The notes below the pieces were generated by a model. It ran no database searches. It was not told the origin of the DNA and worked only from the letters and a program-made list of their open reading frames with translations. From positions 183,082 through 247,081 of the forward strand of contig CAJJDN010000001.1 in NCBI GenBank assembly GCA_905182985.1: DNA of 64,000 nucleotides, written 5' to 3'. This stretch comes from Paramecium sonneborni. Lineage: Eukaryota; Ciliophora; Oligohymenophorea; Peniculida; Parameciidae. This document shows, one piece after another, positions 55,503-64,000 of the stretch; positions within the stretch are counted from its first letter, which is position 1, and each line of letters opens with the position of its first letter. Made by a program: the position numbers and the translations under genes.

Positions 55503-55891
55503 CACCTCCAAATCAAGGTTTTCCACCTCCAAATCAAGGTTTTCCACCTCCAAATCAAAGTTTTACACCTTCTCCTAATCAAGTTTTTCCAAGAGCTTTT
55601 CCTAATGCAGGTCCTAATCCAAATATTCGGCCTGTTTTTCCACAAAATCCTAATGATGTTAAAATACAACCTCCTCTTAATGATGATAAATAACAACCTT
55701 TTACTCAAATTCCTTTTCAACCTCATTTGGTTAACGCTAGTGTTTATCATGATAGAATTATAAATACCAAATAAGATAAAATAGATTTAGTAAAAGATTT
55801 TAATAAGTACTTAAATGAAGGCAATTTATTATTTGCTTAAAATTGTTTAAAGTAAATAATAGATAATGATATCAGAGTAAGGATAGATTGA
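55085..55891 (+). CDS. Pro-Asn-Gln-Gly repeat protein (268 aa)
   Basis: An intronless frame of 269 codons. Residues 1-40 are acidic and polar (MNFGQIDDLVLVEDNQSG). Residues about 43-165 are some 17 imperfect copies of PPPNQGF/Y, a proline-rich low-complexity array like those in proteins that bind SH3/WW domains or form flexible coats. The C-terminal 55 residues are a conserved-looking helix pair (VYHDRIINTKQDKIDLV, KDFNKYLNEGNLLFAQNCL). The frame is also open upstream to an ATG about 75 codons earlier, so the start is not certain. Function unknown. Confidence 0.7.
55215..55575 (+). repeat. coding tandem repeat, about 18-24 bp units
   Basis: Units of the form CCTCCTCCAAATCAAGGTTT with variants, coding for PPPNQGF. 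Copies near the 3' side are almost identical, which suggests recent expansion. Confidence 0.85.
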
Positions 55892-55931
55892 CAATTATGA
55901 TATCATTATAAAATATATTATAAATAAATAA

Positions 55932-56534
55932 ATGAGCATTGAAGATGCGATGCAAGAAGCCTTAAAGATGGGGTATTAGATTGATCAAAAAACAGTAAAA
56001 CATAATATGGATGTGCAATTTGTTAATGTGGAAATTGTTAATTCAAGAGTCGAAGATTTCAATTGGCTACTTCTTATAGAAAGAGATCTTTAACATAAAA
56101 AATAAGTGTAAGGGAAACTCCAATCACAGTAATTCGTGGTTTTTACGAACTTTTGAGAATTCTTATAGGTAGATGCAAGGTCTGCCAAATTAGTTTGTAA
56201 CAAACAATTAGAGATAATATCGAGGATTCAGTTTGACTGGAACTCCTGCTCGAACGTATAATTCTGGAGTGCCTATCATTCATCATTTGAAGGAAGCACT
56301 TGACATTAAGAGTTTTTTGCAGATAAGCCTAAATAAACAAATGTACTATTCAAGAGACCATATGAACTGCATAAAGGTCCTTTAAGAATACAAAATTTAG
56401 AGACTTAGAATTAGAAAGTTTATTAAAGATTAAAAATTTAACCTCAAACTGCAGTTGCTGAATAAAATCAGATCGAACAAATTTTAAAAGTGTAATTAAT
56501 TTATAAAATATTAGAAATTTATCAATCCCAATGA
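55932..56534 (+). CDS. hypothetical gene, exon structure not resolved
   Basis: It starts MSIEDAMQEALKMGYQID and, after a likely 26-nt intron (GTTAAT...AAG), continues RRFQLATSYRKRSLTQK and SVRETPITVIRGFYELL. Further on, protein-like stretches switch frame (RCKVC; RGFSLTGTPARTYNSG; LFKRPYELHKGPLRI; QTAVAEQNQIEQIL) and I could not find GT-AG introns for every switch. Either the gene has more introns, or it carries frameshifts. One frame remains open up to the calmodulin-like gene. I do not recognise the family. Confidence 0.45.
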
Positions 56535-56682
56535 ATACAATGTACTAATCATCTTTTGGAGAAATGCCAGATTTGACTTAAACAGCGGATAGACAAATAT
56601 GTAAACAGAGAAACAAGAAAATCTCCAAAGCATAAATCAAATAAATTTGCCTTTTTAAGCTATATCAGTTATAAAAATATTA

Positions 56683-57138
56683 ATGAATACTTATAATTTT
56701 AATCAGGAGTAAATCAAGTAATTTAAAGAGCTCTTTGCAATGTTTGACAAAGATGGAGGAGGAACTATTTCAACCAATGAAATAGGTAACTTAATGAAAG
56801 AATGCGGAGAAAATCCTACACCTTAACAATTGAAGGAAATGATTGAAGAGGTTGATGTGGATGGAAATGGTGAAGTAGATTTTGATGAATTTATTGGTTT
56901 GATGGGAAAAAGAATGAGGGAAGAAGAAACAAACGAAGAGTTGAATTAGGCATTTAATATACTTGATTTAGATAAAGATGGGTATCTCTCTAAAACAGAC
57001 ATACAACTTGGACTAGTTAAATTAGGGTAGCAAAAACTGCCAGATAACGAATTGGATGAGCTTTTTTTGAAAGCTGATCTTGATAAAGACGGAAAGTTTA
57101 GTTATGATGAATTTATTAGATTTATGACTCCTAAATGA
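56683..57138 (+). CDS. calmodulin-like protein with four EF-hands (151 aa)
   Basis: An intronless frame of 152 codons, the length of calmodulin/centrin-type proteins. Four EF-hand loops are visible: [36 protein letters not shown] and [12 protein letters not shown]. Loops 1, 2 and 4 have all acidic ligands with Glu at position 12; loop 3 has Asp at 12, which usually lowers Ca2+ affinity or favours Mg2+. The start [18 protein letters not shown] matches the calmodulin N-terminal helix, but the sequence is too divergent to be the conserved ciliate calmodulin itself. It should be a Ca2+ sensor; partners are unknown. It converges on another EF-hand gene. Confidence 0.9.
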
Positions 57139-57274
57139 TTTTCACAAGAATACATTTATGAAACAAGTGTATAAGGAAAAAAAAACCTGAATTAACAAGA
57201 ATACTGAGATACCATCTCTTTTTTAGAAACAATATCTTTATTAAACTCAATTTTTTAATGTTGATTTATTTGAA

Positions 57275-58107
57275 TCATTCTAAAACAATTCCTTATTATT
57301 TTAGACTTCTAATTACCAAGGCCTCATAATCCTTTAAAAACACCTTTCCATCTCTGTCTTCATCTGCCATTTCCATCCATAATTCTACATCCTCTTGCGT
57401 TGGTTCAATAGACATTCCCATCAATTTATATGTTTCCTGGAGCAATTATGGAACCTAAATTATATGCTTTTTAACTTACATGCTTTTCTGTGATAAATCC
57501 ATTTTTTTCAGTATCTAACATTCTAAATATTCTTCTAGCCACTTCCAATCTCTCCTAAACTACCTGACTGTATGTATTTCTGACAGGAGGTGAATTAGGA
57601 ATTGATGAAACTTAATTTGTGACTATACTTTATTGTTGAACTGTAATGACTTTACTATTTTGATTACTTGAGACTTATCTGTTGAATGAGCTTGTCTCAT
57701 AAGTTCTTTGTTAACTTATTGTTTGTTCAGGTACCACTCTTTCACTTCTTTCACTTCTATCAAAATTACCTCCAAAGTATTTTATGCAAAGAGCTTCAAT
57801 ATCTTTATCAGTCACCATACCACATTACCGTCCTATAATAATTATTAAGTTCCATACTATCGATGATTCTAGAAAAAGCGGCAATGTCTGTTGGAGTTGG
57901 ATTAAACCCTTTATTCATGGCCCTATAACAATCTGATTGAATGTAGCCAACTTCAAAAGAATCTAAAGTGCCGTTTCCATCCCCATCATAAATTTGCATG
58001 ATTTTCTTAGCTAACGCTTTGCACTCCTCCTTTGTCATTATTCCTCCAAATTGAACTGTGTCCGACACCTTCAAAGTTGAATATTTGATGTCTCTATTAT
58101 GATCCAT
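57275..58107 (-). CDS. EF-hand protein with long linker (260 aa)
   Basis: Two 25-nt introns (TAG) leave exactly 261 codons. EF-hand loop 1 is YDGDGNGTLDSFE (residue about 40), followed by a second hand region (DRRQCGMVTDKDIEAL) that is partly degenerate. A Ser/Gln/Asn-rich linker of about 80 residues separates this pair from a second pair: LDTEKNGFITEKH and ADEDRDGKVFLKDYE. It is a Ca2+-binding sensor by family; the split into two halves and the linker are unusual for calmodulin-like proteins. It lies divergent from ferlin with 306 bp between starts. Confidence 0.85.
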
Positions 58108-58413
58108 TTGGCCACTTAATAATTATTTAATATAATATTATCACTCTTAATAAATCTCTATTGAGTCAATCTCAATTATTATATCCCAAAAACCACTACA
58201 TCATTCAGATTATTATTTATCGAAAAAGCAAATAACTGAAATTCCAAACTCACAACCTATTTTACTCTTACTCTCGATTCTTCAATGAATTGTAAAAGGA
58301 ACATCATACCTCTTATTTAGAAATATATCTTTCAATTATACCTGTTATTTTATAAGATATTTAAAATATCTTAAAAAGTTTGGTATATTAATATTTGTAT
58401 TGAATATTATAAA
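58108..58413. promoter_or_regulatory. 306-bp divergent intergenic (EF-hand / ferlin)
   Basis: AT-rich with no protein-like frame; it must hold the promoters of both genes. No specific site recognised. Confidence 0.4.
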
Positions 58414-61400
58414 ATGAAAAAAAATGAATATTTGGTTCAGATAGCTGTGATTGAAGCTAGAGATCTAGCAGCCAAAGATTCCTCTGGTTCATCTGATCCT
58501 TTTGTTAAAATCACTGTTGGCAATCTTCCAACCTAAGTAAGTACTGCAAAAATGAAAGCCACCACAGCGGTATTTAATTAAGTAAAATATTTTAAAATCA
58601 TAGAATTTCACTTTCGAGGGTTTAAGAATGTCAGATGTGGATTTTGAAAATTTTGAAGCAAAAATAGAAATGTATGATTAAAACTAATTTTTTCAAAATG
58701 AGTTAATTGGAATTCATTCAATTGGATTAGCAACTCTTTATCGAAATCCTTCTCATGAAATTTACAACTCATGGCTGAGACTTACACATCCAAAAGAAGT
58801 AAATAAAGTGTAAGGATATATTTTGATTTCTGCATACATTATTGGATAAAATGATGCTCCTCCTGTTCATGATGCCAATGAAAATAATGTTGAAGATGAG
58901 CCAGATCCTTTTGGAGGTGTTCCAGATGATCAGTTAACAGGAGAATAACTTTAATAAAGAAGAGAAAATTAAAAGAAAATTGCAATGGTTTGCAAACCAA
59001 TGCCTTATACAAAACTTGCTTAATTAATGGTTAACATAGTAAAAGCTGAAGATTTACCTATTCTTAATGGGACAACAATTGACAGTTTTATCTCTGTAAG
59101 GGCTAATGGCATAACATAAATTACAAGTGTTTTAAAAAATTAATAAAAGCCATAATATAGAGTTAGAATGATGTTTCCAATTAATTTTCCTTTATAAAAC
59201 GATAAAATTATAATAAGAGTTTGGGATAAAAGAGTTTGTATGGCAGATACATTTATAGGTTAGATACCGGAATTTCCTTCAGAAAATGATTTTTTTAATA
59301 TTACTTATCTGTAAAGTAAGGGAGGAGTTTTACCATTTAGATGGTTTTCACTCTACGGAATTCCTACTAATGAAAGACCATCAACATATGAATCAAATGT
59401 TTTAGGTTATAAGAAAAATCCAAGAGGAACTTGCTATATGGGTAGGGTTTTGCTATCTTTAAATTTAACACCATCTGAAAAGCCTGAAAAAATTGTTTAA
59501 CCATTAGGTATCTATCGTGAACCAGCCATTGAAAGATTTATGTTAAGATTGGATACTTACGAAGTGAACTAAGCAAAAGATCTTGATGAATTTATCTTTA
59601 TTAGAGTAAGAGTTGGAAAAGAGTATTTTGATTCTTCAGAAGCTGACTGCAAATCTCCAGGACAATTTGTTTGGAGAAATAAAGTAATTCTTAAGGCCTG
59701 GGAAGTTGAAGTTCCAAAGAATCCAAGTGAATAGACAGATATATTTGTTGAACTAATGAATAAAGAAAAGAAAAGGGTTGCTTATATTAGAGTTATTGCT
59801 ACAAGTCCAGATTTAACAAATGATAAACCTTAATGGTATGAATTTAAGGACTTAAAACTTAAAGGAGAACAAGAAGGAGTGCATAGTTATGTTTTGATGA
59901 ACCTACTTTTTGGCTAAATTAATATTATCTCCTAAATCCCTAAAATTATTGTTAAAAAGAATATGGTATTACCATATATTTGTAAAATTTATCTTTATTG
60001 TGGTTTTGATTTCTGCCCTGATAAAGTTCATAATGAAATTTCCTTAAGTTATGAAATTAGAATAGCAAATCAGGTTTATAAATCCGAATAAAATAAAAAT
60101 AGTAAAAATCCTATTTGGAATGTTTGTATAAGAATTCCAGTAAGTATGGAATAAAATTTGGAATTTGTATCTAATTTGGTGATATCCTTTTTCAATCATA
60201 AAGAGTAAAAATTTCAATTTTAACTAGACCTATTGGATAAGCAAATGTTTCAGCAATAAACTGTAGAGTATCTGAAGAAGAAATAATTTAACCAATATAT
60301 TAAATTTTTCATATTCTTCAAAATGGCAAATCAAAAGGAAGAATAATTCTTGGTGTGACATTGTAAAGAAAGAAAAAAAATGATAAAATTGACCCTAAAA
60401 TTAGCATATCTGAAATCATAACCCAATTTAAAGAGTATAAAGTGGTTTTTCCAGTTTATGCTATTAGATCGTTACCTAAAAAACTTAGGAAAGCACAGCT
60501 TTTCGCAAGAATATCAAATCCAAACTAAGATTCAGTTGAAAATGTAGATTCATATTTATAAGGAGATGAAGAGGAAACAAGATTTAGTCCTGGATATACA
60601 GATCCAAATTTTTTAAAATTATTGATCTTGGATATTTAATTGCCAGAGAATCCACTTCTAATGCCTTAATTAAATGTAGAGATATATAGTAAAGAAAGTT
60701 TATCTCAAAAATATTACTTTTCAATTCCATTATATAATCATTACCCAGGATTAGATTAAAAAACTTACAACAAATTAAATTCATATTATTATGCTACTTT
60801 AGAAAGTGGAATGTTGAGTGCAAATGTTCCTCCTCCAGATTTAACACCTGAAATTGATGAAAATTAAACAGAAGAACAAGAACAAGAGGATTAAGAAGAA
60901 CCAAAAACAATATTTACAAAAAAATCAATAAAACCAAGCATAAAAGAAAAATAATCAACAAAGTCAAAGTAATCAACCAAATAAAAAACTGAAGTTTTAG
61001 CTTAAAAATTAGAAAAGTCTAGTGATGTGATTTAAAAAAGAATGCGAACAAGAGGAATAGAAAATGCTTATGTTTAAGATGAAATTGTTTTGGTTCTTGA
61101 TGATGAAGATGTGTTACGAGAATAATTATTAAAAAAAGAGAAATAAGCAAAACTAACTAAACTATTAAAAACATTACCAAAACCTTTAAACACTGAATTA
61201 AATAAATAATTTTTAAAAAAGGCCATTTTAGAACAAATCTTTAAAATACAAGATTTAGAAACATATTTTACTGAGAGAGCAATAGAAATGTCTGATGATG
61301 GTATTGATTATGGTAGACCAATAATAAAAGGTTAATATGATTCCGAGATTTAAAAGGGGCTTCCATTTTAAAGATATAAAATATATGAATTAAATAAGAA

Positions 61401-62980
61401 TGCATCTGGATAAGGTTAAGAAACTACTGCAATTTTAAAAGCAGATGTCAAATTAATTAATATAAATACATTTAAATAGACAGTTAAATAATAATAATAA
61501 TAAAATGATGAAAAGAAAACTAAGAAAGCTGAATTAATAGAAAAAGCAGAATATGTCAAAAGATTAAGATCAGCTGATTATCCTTTTGATTTTTTTGATC
61601 CAGTTTTTCATGATTATTTGAAATAGCAATAATTTAGATGTAAAGTGAGAGTTTACATATATAGAGGTTTGAGCTTAGCTGCCTAATCAGAAAATATTGA
61701 TGCTTATCATTATATGGCAGGAGAATAATCAAGAAACTCTGCAAATCCTTATCTTGAAATTGAAGTTGGAGAACCTGGAGCTGATCCAGGAGAATTTGTT
61801 AAAAAAGTATCAGATCCTGATAAATTTATTTAAAACACTCTTAATCCAACATTTTTAAGATCATTTGAATTAGATGCAATTCTTCCTTAAGATTGTTTTC
61901 TTCATATAAGAGTATTTAATAAAGGAGGATTAACAAATAAACTTATAGGTGCAGTTAAAATTGATATTGAAGATAGACTTATGGGTGAAAAGAAATTAAA
62001 ATCAAGACTTTCATGTGAAGCATATAAAGATTACTTTTTAAATGATTTAGAAAGATTGAAATATACTGAAAATGCTGATGATATTAAATTAAGTTATTAA
62101 GCTGAAATTGCAAATCTCACTTAAAAAATAGAATCTATAACTACACTAGAAATTCCAGTTGAATATTAATAATTAAGACATCCAGATAAACTAGTTTCTT
62201 AGGGTTAATTAGAAATGTTTGTTGAAGTACTTCCATTAGAAGTTTCTCGTTTAATACCTCCAGCATTATTAGTAGAAAGGTTACCTTAAGAATATGAAGT
62301 TAGATTAATTGTTTGGGAAACTTTTAATATACCATTAAATCCTATTAAAAAAGCTGTTGATATCTTTGTTAGATGTGTTATGGATTCCTCAGCTACTGGT
62401 ACAGGACAAGAAATTTTTAAGGAAACTGATACACATATGGGAAGTACAGATGGAAATGGAGAATTTAATTGGAGAATGAAGTTTAATTTTAAAACACCTT
62501 GTTAATTTCCGAGAATGAAAATTAGTGTTCATGATTTTTCTGTTTTTGGTGCTAGTCCAATAATTGGAGAGGCAACTATAAGTTTAAAAAGGTATTATAA
62601 TTTATATTATCAGAGTATTAACAGTTATGAAAACTTAAGCAATTTATGAAATGGCTCCTACTTAAATTAAATTAAGTTTAGCTAAAGAGCCAGATGTAGA
62701 AAAAGGAACTGTCATGTTATAGATGACAATCTTATAAAAAAGTATGGCTGAAGCTAAACCTGTTGGCGAAGCTTAAGAAGAGCCAAATATTGATCCCTTT
62801 TTAAAAAAACCCACTGAAGGTAGAGGTTTAGGAGCTTTTTTTAAAGGCATTGGAATACCATGGGGAATGATATGTAAATAAGCTTGCATGATTTTGCTAC
62901 CTATGTTTATTTCAGCTTTGGTTTCTTTTATACTTTTTGTTAAACCAGGTATTTTAATGCCTCCGACACCAGGAGCTTGA
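58414..62980 (+). CDS. ferlin, multi-C2-domain membrane fusion protein (about 1507 aa), one frame break
   Basis: Ferlins are tail-anchored proteins with many C2 domains that drive Ca2+-dependent vesicle fusion and membrane repair. C2A starts at the N-terminus (LVQIAVIEARDLAAKDSSGSSDPFVKI). Further C2 domains follow (LMVNIVKAEDLP; SKNPIWN; VRVYIYRGLSLAA with ANPYLEIEVG; VRLIVWETFNIPL with ISVHDFSVFG), separated by acidic Gln/Glu/Lys linkers. The C-terminus is a single membrane helix (ILLPMFISALVSFILFV) with a short tail. Two 22-nt introns (TAG, CAG) are clear. The remaining length is one base short of whole codons: near 60210 the frame changes within GAGTAAAAATTTC, as if one A were missing. 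Paramecium and Tetrahymena have ferlins of similar size. Confidence 0.9.
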
Positions 62981-63640
62981 TTAATTAATTTTTTAATAAA
63001 TAAGTTTTATAATATTTATTTTATTGTAGAAGTCTTATAATTTTATTTTTTATATCTTGAATATAATTCTTCTTTTAATTATTTTTAGAAATATTTAATC
63101 TCAGTTAAATCTATTTCTTATTTAGTTTATAATTCATTCTTTTAATTATATATATTTACAAATGATATTTAAATAAAATGCTTTTCACTTAATAAATAAT
63201 TAATGAACTCTTTTTTTCTATCAATTTACTAATCATAATTTATGAATAAAAACTCCAATAATAATTATATCTTATCAATATTTTCTGGCTTGATTTCTCA
63301 TATATTTAGTTATATTTATATTTAATTATATAATTTATAAAAAATATGATTTTTCGTGATTGTATGAATATCAATATAATTAATCTTATTTATTAAATAA
63401 ATAATAGAAATGTCCAACGAATTCCAAACATAATTGTCAAATTTAATAATAAATTATAAAGTGTTTTCACAATTTTAGAATAATATTGCAAAGTTTTAAA
63501 TAGTCTGAGTAGAATTAAGTTTGACAACACTTAATATAAGAGAAATTAAATTTTTTAAGTAAAGAATTTTTAAGATAAACTTATTTTTTTTTAAAAAAGC
63601 TAGACACATTTTTAGAAAAAATTGTAGATCTAAAATTAAA
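62981..63640. other. 660-bp intergenic, nothing recognised
   Basis: Very AT-rich; only short open frames with Ile/Asn/Lys/Tyr composition expected by chance. No tRNA-like structure or repeat seen. Confidence 0.45.
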
Positions 63641-63748
63641 TTAATGCATGAAGAGCAAAGAAAATTTAAAAGTGCAGTTAAGGTGCTTAACTTATTAAAG
63701 TAATAGAAAAAGTTAGAAATTGTTATACATTTGAATTATAATAAAATT

Positions 63749-64000
63749 ATGACATTAACTATATTAATATTAGTTGGGCTCATGCTGTTTTTAACTCTGA
63801 TAGGAATTATTTTGATAAAATTGTTTTGTAACAAAAAATAATAGGTGGAAATTAAAAGTCCAGAAGCTATTTAAAATAATTAACATATCAGCTTGGCGAA
63901 TTAAGATGCAATACCAGAATCTCATTAATCTTAAATACAAAAGCAATAAAATTAAGTAAAAACAGTTAAATAATCAAATATTCCAAATAGAAAAAGTAAA
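63749..64000 (+). CDS. single-pass membrane protein, 5' part
   Basis: The frame begins with a strong membrane helix (MTLTILILVGLMLFLTLIG) followed by Lys-Leu-Phe-Cys and a Gln/Asn/Ser-rich basic cytoplasmic or lumenal tail that runs off the window. An in-frame ATG at 63644 would add a 35-residue helical, basic extension before the membrane segment. A juxtamembrane Cys could be palmitoylated. The family is unknown and the 3' end is outside the window. Confidence 0.5.

Noticed and set aside
55215..55575. Short regular repeats resembling a CRISPR array
   Set aside because: Units are coding, contiguous and lack unique spacers; the organism is a eukaryote.
54038..55763. Long frames antisense to and out of phase with the PPPNQG repeat (Trp/Arg-rich and Leu/Ile/Lys-rich)
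   Set aside because: They are forced by the repeat's composition on the other frames. The PPPNQG frame has non-repeat ends with normal protein composition and is the sensible one.
62981..63640. tRNA or snRNA gene in the longest intergenic stretch
   Set aside because: No cloverleaf-like or conserved RNA box could be seen by eye; a covariance-model search would be needed to exclude one.
1..64000. Hundreds of in-frame TAA and TAG codons as evidence for pseudogenes
   Set aside because: They sit where glutamine is expected in conserved proteins, and frames end at TGA. This is the ciliate nuclear code, not decay.

Overview
The window is macronuclear-type DNA of a ciliate, most likely Paramecium or a close relative. 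Three things seen in the sequence support this. Long protein frames run through many TAA and TAG codons, which replace conserved glutamines, and end only at TGA. About 55 introns that restore conserved frames are only 20-37 nt long, start with GT and end mostly in TAG. Genes are packed with gaps of 10-150 bp on both strands in very AT-rich DNA. All CDS calls here use the ciliate code (TAA/TAG = Gln, TGA = stop); for most multi-exon genes the exon lengths sum exactly to whole codons after the stated introns are removed.

Layout. 1-6 kb: 5' end of mitochondrial ATP synthase beta, small unknown genes and an N-terminal-motor kinesin. 6-16 kb: a CxH-type zinc protein, coiled-coil proteins and a tight head-to-tail minus-strand array (837-aa helical protein, small GTPase, large radial spoke protein 3-like protein, J-domain protein, coiled-coil protein). 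16-26 kb: a decayed region, a ubiquitin-like protein ending in Gly-Gly, a 1008-aa coiled-coil protein, ARL6/BBS3, NOC1/CEBPZ and a double cyclic-nucleotide-binding protein. 26-31 kb: repeated copies of a divergent gene pair (ubiquitin-like and ankyrin-repeat), some intact and some decayed, part of it as an inverted duplication. 31-42.5 kb: a zinc/C2-like protein, a TUL1-like transmembrane RING E3, coiled-coil proteins, a cNMP-binding protein with a zinc knuckle and a broken K+-channel gene. 42.5-58 kb: a small secreted protein, a second kinesin, a zinc protein, a PTB/hnRNP-L-like RNA-binding protein, CEP19, a Pro-Asn-Gln-Gly repeat protein and two EF-hand proteins. 58-64 kb: a 1.5-kaa ferlin and the start of a small membrane protein.

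Many genes point to cilia, basal bodies and membrane traffic (radial spoke protein 3, ARL6, CEP19, two kinesins, ferlin, several coiled-coil proteins). This may only reflect the ciliate gene content and no operon logic is implied.

Three single N characters (2865, 27246, 54408) each sit exactly between two identical direct copies of 1.1-1.6 kb. These look like unmerged contig overlaps, so genes inside them appear twice and one copy of each should be ignored. The most interesting biology is the ubiquitin-like family with an exposed or nearly exposed C-terminal Gly-Gly and its duplicated, partly decayed locus at 26-31 kb.
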